DNA of 64,000 nt from Micromussa lordhowensis. Taxonomy: Eukaryota > Cnidaria > Anthozoa > Scleractinia > Lobophylliidae. Location of the stretch: assembly GCA_964020085.1 (NCBI GenBank), contig OZ026601.1, forward strand, positions 3,029,401 through 3,093,400. The letters are read 5' to 3'. Positions 25,495 to 36,800 of this stretch are shown here, piece after piece. The position numbers and the translations under genes were made by a program. The notes under the pieces were generated by a model. The model had not been told where the DNA came from and did not search any database. It saw only the letters and a list, made by a program, of their open reading frames with translations. Each line of letters starts with the position of its first letter. Position 1 is the stretch's first letter.

Positions 25495-26195
25495 TATTTA
25501 TATATCATTACTATTATTGTTGTACATGCAGTATTTGCCGCTGTAATTTGCCGTTAAATTGTAATAATAATAATAATAAATGACCATTAATGTCTTCACT
25601 CATGTGTTCTCTTCGCAATAAATTCTTAAAACAAGGAACAGAAGCATGCAAGGACCCATCAGGCTGGTAAGAAAAACGAAATCAGTAAACAGGAACTCAT
25701 CAGGGCACGTGAGTTACGTGTTTGCGATTCTTGCAGGTTTTTTCACGATCCGCAAAAAAAGGTCCCGCAAAAATTTTCTCCACAAAAATTTACTGTGCTG
25801 GCGAAACATACAAACATCACAGGAAGAATATTGTTGCTGACATCAGCCACATAAAAAAATAAAGGCACGATGTAATTGTGATAGAGTGACACTGGTTACT
25901 GGATTACTACTCCACTTGTCAATTGCATGAAGCTTAACTTAAAAAAGCGAAAATATTTTAATTTTAATTGAACGCGACTTCCCGAAAATCGCAAAAATTA
26001 ATACCCAGCATGAAAAACCAATCCTTTTAATACAACAATTTCGTGTCACACGGTATCAAAAGAGTCCGAATCCATGCTGAATATTACGATTTTGCCAGTA
26101 CGTGACTGAAAATCACGAAGACTGTTTGTATTTCCGAAGCTGTGAGAAAAAATTTAAAACATTTCTGATCCAGCTTAAATAACAAAAGCAAATCG
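24604..26195. other. Intergenic region between the first SNX gene and the small membrane-protein gene
   Basis: No exon was recognised. It contains a tandem repeat derived from a tRNA-like SINE (25031-25340) and ATT microsatellites (25457-25495, 25562-25579). It includes the probable promoter of the SNX gene near 24560-24650. Confidence 0.55.
25031..25340 (-). repeat. SINE-like repeat with tRNA B-box remnant between two direct copies
   Basis: On the minus strand gggttcgaatcctgttca (about 25167-25184) fits a polymerase III B box, next to accggtatcgcagaggtcat. Two direct copies of gtgaatatatgaaagat.. plus gaagacatga.tgatcatc flank it at 25034-25105 and 25266-25340. This is either a composite SINE or a tandem array of one repeat. 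No cloverleaf tRNA could be completed. Confidence 0.55.
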
Positions 26196-28726
26196 TTATA
26201 AAATGATGAACCTCATCTCGTACGTGGGCGAGAAGGTCAACCACGTCTGCAATGCCAAGGTGATGCTAGGTTTTTCATTAGGAAGGAATCCACCAGTGCG
26301 AGTAACAAATGGACAAAAACTTTGTACCAAGATTATTTACATCATATTACTTACTGTTTTGAATATCTTCTCAAAAAAATCCTTTCAGACACCAACAAAT
26401 GTCGAAAACAAATTTTGAACTTCGTATGAAACACTTGAAAGTACTGGTGAAATGCGGAAAAGAAATGAAATGATGAAATTTTATCTGTGTTTGTACAATT
26501 TCTCTTCCTGAACTTTGAAATATGTTTTCTCGAGTTCCCATGGGAAATTGTCGTTTCAGGCAACTATCCATATCTTCAGCTTCAAGAAAATATTAAAAGG
26601 ACTGTAAAATGCCTAAAATTATTCTGGTACGAGGTTTTTGTCCACTGAAAACTGAAATTGCTCGATTTCTTATCGGATTTCGTCTTGACCGTCTTCGTTT
26701 CCTAGTTTACTTCTGCTTTTTTCCTCTGTTTTCTTCTCGTGCAGCCTCACCTTTTCTTCGCGGAGATCAACTTGCTGCAGAGACGTAGGAAGAAGAGATG
26801 TTTTTTTTTCGGTAAAATACTCCCGGACTGATTAAGTGCTGATGATCACAACAAACTGACGGTTGTGATTTGGGGCAACACGACATGCTGTTTTACGGTC
26901 ACGTTTTTACCGCTCGTGGTCAGTGATTGACAAACGAGATCTATCTTTTGTCAAGGACAAGTTAAAACTTTATTTAAAAAAAAACATCTTTACGGGTCAC
27001 CGCTGGATATAATTTGTTCATTGCTAGTTCAACTACACGTGCAAATCGTTAGCTGTCATTCGATCAAACTTTGTTGACCAAATATGCAAAGTACACTGCG
27101 CGTGAACGCATTGCTCTCGACTGATCTTTGATTACTACTGGCAATAACTCATTGAAGACACTGAAGACAAGGCACAAGTTTATTTTTTGTGAGTGGGAGA
27201 AAAATCAAAACATCTCTCCCAAATCAAAACTATCGTGTTGCCATAATCAAACACTCGATATTAGCGCCTCTGCATGGCCAGAAATTTTTATGCAAGCATG
27301 GGTGTGTGGGGAGAGGGGAGGGGATAGAGGCTCTGATCTTCCCGCTTCCCATCGCCCTTTAAACGTGGTCTCCCTCCCCCTTGATTAGTGGTTCCGAGCT
27401 ACCTCTTGGTGCTTTATCCTATTGCAAAATATTACACAAAATTCCTCCCTATTTTTTCTCAGTCCTGTTGCCTTAGGAATCCCCCTTCTCACCCCATCCT
27501 CTCTCGCCGCCTCCAGTAAAGTACCCGCCCCCTTCACTCCCACGTTTCCGCCCCTTGTCACACCAAGCATTTCAGAACATTCCAGCATTAATTATCATGC
27601 TGTCGATTATTTAGTGCGCAATACATCTTCAGTAAACCATTGGGTGCCAATTTGCTGGTTTTCATTGACTGAATACATCTGAAATCAGTCTAGTGCGAAT
27701 ACTGTTATGATTTCACAGCTTAAAAACATCAGAGGACTCGAAATCAGCACGTGATGCAAAGCCACAACCAAAACAACATTCTTTAGGTTTCCGATCAAAC
27801 AATAAACTCGTTCAATAACTTAGTAGTCAACGCTTTGGACAATATGCTACAATACACTGAATTGTATGTTGGTAATATAAGAAAATTTAAGCGATCTGTA
27901 TTTGACTCCTGTCCTTATACCAAGAACTCTGTATTTTTTAACAAGCCCGGTTGCATAATCGCACAAAATCAGTTAATTTTGTTCATGAAATCTTAAACTT
28001 ATGAACATTATTGTTGCATTATTTCTTTCAGAAATTAAATGCTGTAACTGATGACATCATGAATTGAATATAACCACAACTTACTCAACAATTTCTGGGA
28101 CTTGACCAAACAAAATAACTTGATGACAACCATTTCTACACAAGCTCTATACAATCTCTACTTCAATTTGCAAAGAACATCCCAATTTCCGCAGCACTTT
28201 CATAGCTTTGGCTACACTAGTATAAGAAAATTTAAGCGATCTGTATTTGACTCCTGTCCTTATACCAAGAACTCTGTATGACAAGTTAGTATGAAACAAA
28301 GCTACAATGGGCGACAAAATCAGTTGTTGAGACGCTCAGCTTTTCGATATTTCACCTTTTATTCCATTTTATTTACATCTAGCGTTAATTCTCTGAGGCC
28401 CCAATTCAATGTTGCGTAGGCACTGTGGTCTGTGCAGTCTTAGAAATAGAAAAATCAACATTGTGTGGGGGTGAGGGGGAGAAATGTTATCAAGACGCTC
28501 GAAAATCGAATTTTACTGCGAAGTGTCTCAACACTTTCGAGCCAGTTTTGCCGCTCATTGTAGGTTTTCACATGTAGTCGCTTTTTGAGCCTGATATCTA
28601 GGTGTGAAACCTTATTTAGAGGCTTACCTCGCGCAAATAAGTACCATAAAGGCCGCTATATACCAAGTTTCCCATTCAGAGACATTAGGAGCCTGTGCAA
28701 GCTCACGGAACATTGCGCCACTCTCA
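26196..28726 (-). CDS. Putative small single-pass membrane protein, 51 aa, two coding exons
   Basis: Exon 28628-28726 (ATG at 28713) joins exon 26196-26265 across a 2,362-bp GT-AG intron in phase 2. The joined protein starts MFRELAQAPNVSEWETWYIA and ends TYEMRFIIL. The intron splits one continuous hydrophobic stretch (WYIAAFMVLICAS, then ITLALQTWL), and the join keeps both the frame and the helix. That is the main evidence that the gene is real. A donor at 29375 (tag followed by gtaaga) suggests a 5' UTR exon. The reading frame stays open upstream of the ATG with no earlier Met, so a further N-terminal exon is possible. I do not recognise the family. A plus-strand frame over the second exon (MMNLISYVGEK) is the weaker alternative. 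Confidence 0.5.
27876..28279. repeat. Exact 59-bp direct repeat, 345 bp apart
   Basis: The sequence tataagaaaatttaagcgat and the 39 bases after it are identical at 27876-27934 and 28221-28279. Perfect identity in an otherwise diverged region suggests recent duplication or gene conversion. It is inside the intron of the putative small membrane-protein gene. Confidence 0.9.
28304..28563. mobile_element. MITE with 'tacaatgggcgacaaaa' ends
   Basis: The left end is tacaatgggcgacaaaatca; the right end is the diverged complement ttttgccgctcattgta. Both are followed inward by tgagacgctc or a related sequence. It lies close to the small-protein exon at 28628. Confidence 0.55.
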
Positions 28727-29674
28727 CTGGGCAGAAGAAAATGAAAAATTAAAAATAACTCACTGCAAGCCAGTTTATACTTGATAGAGTTTCCTGTATG
28801 TCACGTCGCAGTATACTAACGTTACTCAATGTTTTAAAGAACCGTTACTCGCTATGTGCCAGAGTTACCTCTTGCTAAACAAAATAAATCTTACTTATAC
28901 GACTTCTTCTTTCACGATTTCCGTGGCGCAAATGGAGCCGACGGGGGCCGAGTTTGATGTTATGTAGTGAGGTGATGGGAAGAGCTGTTTCTCAATGAGA
29001 GGGTTAAAGGTTAAAGGTCCCTTTGAATTTTTTTGACGACTTTTGCATGGGCTTCCCTCCAGTAAAAATAGCAGTCTAACTTGATCGTACTTCGACTGCG
29101 ATAGTTTCGCAATTAAGCCATCTCTCGTGCCGAGTGGTTAGCCTGGAATGGTGATGAAAACATTACCTAAGTTCAGCCAGAAATAGCCTGCGATTGCAGA
29201 CTAGGCTCTTCGCGTGGCAAGAGCCTGCACGCGGGCAATATACCACAGACGAATTTCCGGATTGTCAAGTTATCATTTTCTCTTAATTAAGGAGGTGTAG
29301 AAGACAAGAAAGCCCCTCGCCCACTTCCCCTCTCTCCAAGGACAACGTCGATTAAAAATCATTTCATATCTTACCTACGAATCTCGCGATACTCTAAAGT
29401 ATTTTTCCTTTGTTTCTCAGTTTCCAAACTACACTGTATTACGAAATTGAATCTGGCACAAGGCGAAACATTTGAAATAAATATAAAAAAAACTAACCGT
29501 CGTGGTTCACCTTCAACGGACAACGCAGAATTTGGTCATTTCACGTTGTTGCTTTCCAGAGGACGGAAAAGAAATGTACCAAGAATTATAACGCACGTGC
29601 ACAGCCATTGTTCTGCTCATTAAACCTTTTGTCTTGCGACGTTCGCGTCGCCGTTGCCGTCGTGGTTTTCTTAA

Positions 29675-30252
29675 AGGGCCCATTTACATGGAAAGAGGAT
29701 GATCCTAGCGCTGGGATCATCCTAGCACTAGGATCATCCGAGCGCGGTATGTTTTCAGCTTTCAGTTTACATGTGAAGGGTTGTATTTGGCCCCAGTGCT
29801 AGGATCATCCTATCTGAGAGGAGGGATGATCCTGGCGCTAGGATGATCCTGGCTCCATGAGCTGGCTCCATGTAAACTGCGTCAGGAGGCCCAGTTTGCC
29901 CACCATCTTGAAACCTGACATGGCCCTGGGGACGAGTTCTGGGAACAACATGGCGAATCATAGCTCGCTGTTGCTGTGTTTGAAATATCAAGTTGTATAT
30001 AATGGCAAATTGATGCTGAAAGGCGGTTATCAAAGCGAGTAAATAAGGAAGAACTCCTAAAAACTAACTTTTTGTCCTTTTCGCCCGCCATCTTGCTTTG
30101 CAACCGCGCTGAACACAGAATCTTGCATGTAAACTTCATGTAAACCAAATTAAGAGTTGATCCCAGGAGCCGCGTTTTTGCATGTAAACCAAATGAAGAT
30201 TCTAGGATGATCCTGGCACTAGGATCATCCTCTTTCCATGTAAATGGGCCCT
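29675..30252. mobile_element. MITE with 'agggcccatttacatgg' ends and repeated 'ggatgatcc' motifs
   Basis: The ends are agggcccatttacatggaaa and its complement. Just inside them the palindromic motif aggatgatcctag or ctaggatcatcc is repeated about ten times in both directions. Counting the element from 29676 to 30251, the flanks share taaa. Subterminal repeats of this kind usually bind a transposase. Confidence 0.75.
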
Positions 30253-31344
30253 AAAACTCCCTATTATAGGGAGTACTTCTCCCCGGGCTGTAGACCATCA
30301 GCATTCCATGCTTCCGTTTCATTACGTATTTCCGGCGCATGCTTTATTTTGGCTAGCAAGAAAATAGTTTAACAGATCGACACCTATTTCAGTCTGACGA
30401 ATTTACAGTGGGTCGCTCAACTTTTATCGGAAGGTTGCACATGAATAGCTGCCAGATCGCTTGCTTACTTGCGCCCTTCACACTAACTGCATCATAGGCC
30501 ATCAACGACTCTCATCCATCTCACTCCACTCTGATCTGTCCTTTCTGCCTCGGCCCAGGTGGTGCGTAGAGTTGAGTTGATAACTTTATTATTCATAAAA
30601 ATTACAATTTCCTAGATTGTGATTGGTTTAAAAAAAACTCCTAGTTGTTGTCGGACAGTTTGTTATTGTACAGTTTGTTATCGGACATTTCAATAAGCCA
30701 ATCGCATTCGAAGTTGTAGTTTAAATCAACCAATCACATTCAAAGTTGTAATTACGTTCGTGCGTGCACACGCTTGCTTTTGTGTTTTTGGCGCCTAATT
30801 GCAGGTAGTACGAGGTGCGGTAGCCTTAGAATGTTTACATCTCCTTTGTAGGTATTTTAATGCAATTTTTCCCTATCTTCCATAACTTGGCTAGAATTCT
30901 TCTTTTCTCGGAAATTGTAATTTTTATGATTTGTAATTGTAATTTTTATGCTGTTCCACAACATGGCACCCCTCTAGGATTTTCAATGACTACGTTTTCG
31001 CCAGCCGAGTGCCTGGAAAAGCTTATCAATATCATCTTCATTTCTTGCATACAAAATTATACGGACTGGGTGGTTTGGGGGCTTCTGCAGTTTTTTCAGA
31101 AAGGCCGACACCGCAGTTGCCCCAAACAAGACTAAAATCATCAAAATATGTTTGAACTAAACTATTATACACATCAGTCACAACATTAAAATAAACAATG
31201 TGCCGTATATTCTTTTAATTGCACCCAAAGCGGAGGCGATTTTTTTTACAAATACTCTGTATATGACAATCCAAGTTTAAGTTTTGATCTATATGTACCC
31301 CCAGCGATTTCGTGGATGGAACCTGTATCACTGGATAATCACTT

Positions 31345-31467
31345 CAGTTGTAAAAGAACCCCTAAGAGGTACAAAGATCCTGCCTTTGTGGGTGTGGCTT
31401 GAAATTTTTTCACTCCTGTCATTTTACTTTTCGGCTCAATACCCCAAAAGGTACCGCAAAAGCTCCC
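31345..31467. mobile_element. MITE of the 'ccctaaaaggtac' family, copy D (fragment)
   Basis: It contains gaacccctaagaggtacaaa, gggtgtggcttgaaa and taccccaaaaggtacc, as in copies A-C. It ends abruptly at the LINE fragment, so one inserted in or beside the other. Confidence 0.6.
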
Positions 31468-31675
31468 GTAGTACCTTAGCAGTTTCCACAGCGTCTCTTT
31501 GTCCACACTGCCAAAGGCCTTCTCAAAGTCTATGAAGTTGATGTAAAGGGGGGAGTTCCACTCCAATGACTGCTCCACTATGATGCGTAGGCTGGCGTTC
31601 TGCTCAGCTCAGGACCAGTTCCTGCAAAAGTCTGCCTGATTGTCACGGAGCTTTTTGTCCACTGCCTCTCTCATC
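31468..31675 (-). pseudogene. LINE reverse-transcriptase fragment
   Basis: The minus-strand reading gives FIDFEKAFGSVDKETLWKLL, and upstream in a shifted frame VDKKLRDNQADFCRN. These match the conserved D-x-EKAFDSV and QAGF blocks of non-LTR retrotransposon reverse transcriptases. The fragment is about 70 codons, frameshifted and interrupted, so inactive. It shows that LINEs of this kind have been active in the genome and could have mobilised SINEs. Confidence 0.8.
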
Positions 31676-31714
31676 CTCTCTCTCTGTTCACGACTTTTCT
31701 CGGCACCCTGCACT

Positions 31715-32260
31715 CAGCAAGGGATCCTGGAAATTGGTTTTCTGTTATCAATCTCACTGGCACCGGAGTATCATCGCGCGGATACCTTCCTACCATTAGT
31801 GATCAAATCGACCGGCCTCTTCCGAGCGTAAAATGGAAGCGATTGCTTGTCACCGGAAAATTAACTTCTTCTAACCGTAACGAGCTGCAAAAGGTGTGCG
31901 AGGAATTAATGGTTGATGGGAATGCGCGCAAACGTTTTGTGCAGCACCAGGAGTTTCTTGTTCTGAAGACACAAAAAAGAGCAGCTGAAAGAAACACACT
32001 GCCAAACATGGACTGGAACGACGAGCTCAAAGTTAGCCCAAGACTTTACCCGGAGCAACACTGTTTACAAGACAGTGGGAACGGCGCTACTTTTCGTTTT
32101 GTTCGTGTTGCTCAAGACTAATTGGAAACCGAAGATAATGACACAACTAGTGACTCGGAGCTGCAATCTAGTGATTCAGAAGACGGCCTGTACGACTCAG
32201 AAGACCATGTACAATCAGACTGTTCGGAAATAGACGGTACTGTTTGCCCCAGACGCTGAG
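31715..32260 (+). pseudogene. Degenerate coding stretch with internal stop; family unknown
   Basis: One frame is open from about 31715 to a TAA at 32119-32121, then open again to TGA near 32259. The composition is protein-like: a basic segment (VKWKRLLVTGKL, then NARKRFVQHQEF) followed after the stop by an acidic, serine-rich tail (SDSELQSSDSEDG). There is no initiating Met in a good context, no splice pattern, and it directly follows the LINE fragment. It could be a retrocopy, an old exon or part of a transposon. I do not recognise it. Confidence 0.4.
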
Positions 32261-32886
32261 GTCCAGGGCTTTACAATACAGTGAATTCAGATGTATTTAA
32301 GCCTTCACTTTAAATGTAGGTGGGAGGGGGGGGGGGGGGTTCTGGTCACAACTTTTGGGGGATGTGGAGGGAAGTCAGAACAATAATCGCTGACAAACTT
32401 TAGACGAATCTTTCAGCCAATACCATCATGGCTAAACTGACCATTCACTTTCAACGGACCAAACTTACTCAACATCATCGACTGACAAACACTATTCACT
32501 TGACTCTGAAGATGACTTCCGGTCAGGTTGTCGAATACATGCAAAACACGGAGCAGAATCAATTCTTCTTCAGTTGATCATGACCTTTATTTCAATCCAC
32601 ATATAGGACACATTCAACTCTTCTGTGTATGTACAATACTTTCACATATATTATAAATGTGCTGACAAATTTTTCAAACCTATTTAAACAATTCTCATTC
32701 AACGAGCGCCTACCATTAGCTGGGCGCTCACTCAATTCTAGCATACATGACTTCAGTTGTAATAACTGTGTGGCCTACGTAGCTGGCGGCATTTCGCGCT
32801 CGCGTGCGAGAGAGCGGCGAAGCCTTGGAAAAATAGGGAGTAGTCAACTTCGCCAGCTACGTGGGTTATCAGATCGTTGCAGAGTA

Positions 32887-33008
32887 CAGTGGCACCTCGA
32901 TATAAAGAAAGGGCCAAAGTTCTGGTGAAATGTATTCGCTTAAACGAGATATTGTTCGTTATACCGAGCACATCGTTATGTAGAGGTTCGTTAAATCGAG
33001 GTCCACTG
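32887..33008. mobile_element. Tigger/pogo-type MITE, 122 bp
   Basis: The ends cagtggcacctcgatataaa and atcgaggtccactg are inverted copies flanked by TA (32885-32886, 33009-33010). This consensus, cagtgg.acctcgatataac, is typical of mariner-superfamily elements in many animals. Confidence 0.8.
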
Positions 33009-33600
33009 TATTTGTATCTTGCAAATCCAAACAATGCATTTAAACGTTATGCCCCTCCAGTGCCTTATTATAATTTCCGTTCCTTCTATAACAAAGTGTT
33101 TTAACTTGGCATGGTACGAGCAAACTCTTCAATTGAAGCGTTTTAACTTTAGCATGGTATGGGGAAACGCTTCAATTGACAACAAAAATTTTTCTGTTTG
33201 ATGTTCAACGGTCTCAAAGAATTATTTTATACATGTTTTTGAATTGGTTTTGGGGGGCGGGGACCTTAATCTCGACAAGAACGTCGTACATACAGTTGCT
33301 CAATGCCCTACCTTTAAAATATAAATAAATGATAACCGCAATGCAAGGCGACTATATGGATGGCCATGAGTTCTATGCCTTTTCTCTGCCATTATACAAG
33401 TTCCTTTCCAGAAACAGGTTACAACATTCATCGTCAGTATGGCGCGTTTTTCGTTCAAAACTGAATGATCAAAGAGCATCCATTCAAATGATTATATTGT
33501 GTTGTTCCCCATACATCGCGCTCGATTCAATCTGGATTAAAAAGCGTTACCGACTGACTAAGGACGACCTCAACATCACGCCATTTTGGTCAATGTCACA

Positions 33601-33800
33601 GAACACTTATTCTGGTCACAGGACGCTTATTCTAGTCACAGGACACTTATTCTTGTCACAGGACACTTATTCTAGTCACAGGACACTTATTCTTGTCACA
33701 GGACACTTATTCTTGTCACAGGACACTTATTCTTGTCACAGGACACTCATTCTAGTCACAGGACACTTATTCTAGTCACAGGACACTTATTCTAGTCACA
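33601..33800. repeat. 20-bp minisatellite, ten units
   Basis: The unit ggacacttattctagtcaca is repeated ten times with few changes (tctagtcaca versus tcttgtcaca). The last unit overlaps the stop codon of the neighbouring minus-strand SNX gene (tca at 33796-33798). On the plus strand it produces a long but meaningless open frame. Confidence 0.95.
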
Positions 33801-36800
33801 CAACATTATTGTAATGTAGCTCTATCATCTCCACGACATCAAAAGTCAAGAACAAAGCCGCGGAATGTAGGCTTTCACACGATGATGACAATTCGTCTCG
33901 GTCTCTCCAATCAAGGCCACCAATCGAAGAATGAAGAACAGTAAATTCCGAGTCATTGTCTCCATCCTCCTGCTTGTCTGCCTCGTTTTCGACCATACTT
34001 TCCGCTTCTCCGTTGCTCTGGTAACCCATACTCGTTGTTGATGGACAGTTGCTAATTTTACCAGAGCAAGGAACGCTAATTACGTCGTATTCTTTCATGC
34101 GAACATCATCTGGACAAGCCGTTAGAGTGTCTTCCTCGTCGTCGCTACTATCGTGTCCGTCACCGGTCCGAGAGTTTTCATTTTGAGAGTTAAGCCAATC
34201 CCGCACGCGGATAAAAGGTTCACTTTTAACAACCTCGTAGTCTGACAAATTAATTTCGGTTTCGTCATCACCGTCGTAATGTTTGGAATCGCCGGATACG
34301 CCATCACTCTGCTCGGCAATCGTTTCATTGCCCCTGGGGTTTTTCACACCCCCGGGGGCAATCACCAGCTGTCCGCCTGGTAACACAGATGCTACGCTGT
34401 GAGAAAGACTTAATCTTCGGTGGAGAGAGTTCGACTGTTTTTCCGAGCAATCTGGACAATACGCCCGAAGCTGTGAGTTCGATCGTGATTTTCGTAGCGC
34501 TTGACAAGTATACCCTGAGCTCCAACAATTTCCCATCAGGCCACTCGATACGTAGTTCTGCTGCGAGGCTACCCAGCTCGAAACATCTGAAAGAGAAATA
34601 AGAGTAAGTTTTGCGCATGACATTGCACGCGTGATCCGTGATCACGGTATTGTAAAGCGGTTTTCAATCGTTCTCGCGCTTCGCGTGAGCTCCATGTATC
34701 TGCTTTCAGTTTTGATAAGTTCAAGCTTCAATGGCTTGTCCGTTCGTGTTGTTTGTGATTTTTCTGGGTGATTACTTTGGGTTTGCTCGATTGAAAAGCG
34801 CTCTGAGCTGTGACTGCAGTATAACATGGTAATTATGATATTGGCAGTAGCGTTATCGACCCCAATGGTCGAGTACCATTAACAAAAGAATTCTTATTTA
34901 TCCAACATGGCGTCCAGGGTCATTTGAATCTCTCGGGAATGGTTGTAAACCACCCATTACATGGTTTGACGGATCACGGTATATATATTTCATCTACAGA
35001 ACTCGTACATTCTTTATACAGTTAAACGATAAGCTTTTTGTCTGTAGACTTGAACCAAACGAGCTTAACATGCGATCAGGCTAACAGACAGAAAGACTAT
35101 TATTTTCCTTTAGTGTTGAGCTGAGGACGAAAGCTATAGTAATCTGCGCGCGCTCAAAGGAAAACGCAAGTGTTATTCCATATTTTACGACGTCGACATG
35201 AGCACAAACGGCAAAACTGACAGTGAACTTTCTTGAGTTTCCTTCGGTAAATTTCCGTAAAATTTGGCAGACTGGTAGTATATGTTTTGCTTAAGTTGCA
35301 GCTCGTTTGTTAGAGAAATCTATCTGATCAGTTTTTCCGCAGCCGGAAAAGTAAAAAAATTGCAAAAATAGCAAAACAACTGCCCGTACAAACCCTACGT
35401 TTTTCGTGTATCCCGCCGGATTCATGATCACGCGCTCTGTGAAAATTTTGGAAGATTTCACTGAAGGAAATTCAAGAGATCACAGCTATAGCAACATAAA
35501 CGTGCATCTCTAATTTAAGACTAAAAGCCAAGAATTTAAAAGAGATGATGGTAAAACACAATTTTATCATTGCTTATTACATTTAATAAGTTTGAGAGGA
35601 CTGTGTATAGAAACGACTGCAACTAGTGGTAATCAAAGATTAGAGCAGTGCGTACGTACTGTACGCATGTACGCATGTTTGGTCTACTTCGGTGGCGTTC
35701 GAATGGCTCGATAGAAAACTAATTTAGGGTGCGTTCCTTTGGGGAGATCTGGATCAGGATCGCTGATCCAAGATCACTCGGATTATGTGCATCAAAGGAA
35801 TCGATGAATCCACTCTGGTCACGGACGGCAGGGGTAAAACGCCGAACGCCGAATGCACTGTTTGCTTGCGATTAGTTTCATTTTTGTTTGCTTGCGGATA
35901 GCTTTTATTTGTTAAGGGCGGCACATATAGCCCTGGCCAACAAATAAAAGTTAACCGCAAGCAAACATGAGTGAAACCAACCGCAAGCAAACAGTGCATT
36001 CAGCGTTCGGCGTTCTGCGTTCGGCGTTTTACCCCTGCCGGGTCACAGATTCATCAGTTCCTTTGATGAGTTCCTTTGATGAACTATGATCCGAGTGACC
36101 TTGGCCGGATCACTGATGCCGATCCAAATCACCCCAAAAGAACACACTGGAGGGAAAGAATGGCAGACAACGATCTGCACGTGAAGTTGAAGCCTGCGGT
36201 TAAAGTGTTCTTATTTAATAGCTATTAACTTGTACTGGACAAAATATTTTCCAGGAAAGGCATTTGAACTGTTGGCGACCCTTAGAATTCAACTTGAGAT
36301 CGCCAACACTTGTTACAAATAAAGTTCTGACCGGCGGCGACCCTGCAAGAGAGCGCGTCGCCGTTGTTTTAAAATTTTGTGTTCGTATTTGTTTACACAT
36401 TGTCTTCAAAAATGAAAAAGGTGAAATCAACCACTCCGACCGCAAAACACGGCCTTTTGGCGAGTTACAAACACGGAAAAATTTGTTTTCTGACAATCAA
36501 TTATGGCCACAAAGAATTTGCTGAGCTATAAATCGGAAAATCGTGGATATTTGGGCGAGCTACGTACACTGGGTAGATTTGTCCCGGATTCGTTTTCTTA
36601 CCACAACTCATGGCCATTTGCTACAAAACATTGTTTCCTGATGACGCAGGCTTAAGTTACTTGTCGTGAAAGGCTAGCGGGTCAAATAAACAAGCTTTGC
36701 AGAAATCATGCACACTTCGAATCTAAACGGCGAACACGTGACTGCCAGCGAGGTTGACGTGTCACAGACGTTGCTGCGTGCATGCGCTCAAGATGTAATT

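Larger units (their letters stand above)
29375..33595. other. Intergenic region, mostly repeats and gene debris
   Basis: Upstream of the small membrane-protein gene I see a possible 5' UTR exon ending at 29375, then a MITE (29675-30252), a degraded MITE plus LINE scrap (31345-31675), a degenerate coding stretch (31715-32260), a poly-G tract near 32325 and a Tigger-type MITE (32887-33008). Nothing recognisable lies in 30260-31340 or 33010-33595. Confidence 0.6.

Noticed and set aside
26203..26418. Plus-strand start MMNLISYVGEKVNHV as a first exon
   Set aside because: It has no downstream partner exon, whereas the minus strand gives a phase-matched two-exon protein with a complete helix across the same bases.
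27385..27588. Glycine/arginine-rich minus-strand frame (VTRGGNVGVKGAGTLLEAA)
   Set aside because: Both strands are open here because of local GC-rich composition, and there are no splice signals or neighbouring exons in phase.
33329..33775. 148-codon plus-strand open frame
   Set aside because: Its second half is translation of the 20-bp minisatellite, and the first half has no recognisable features. The opposite strand carries the SNX stop codon.
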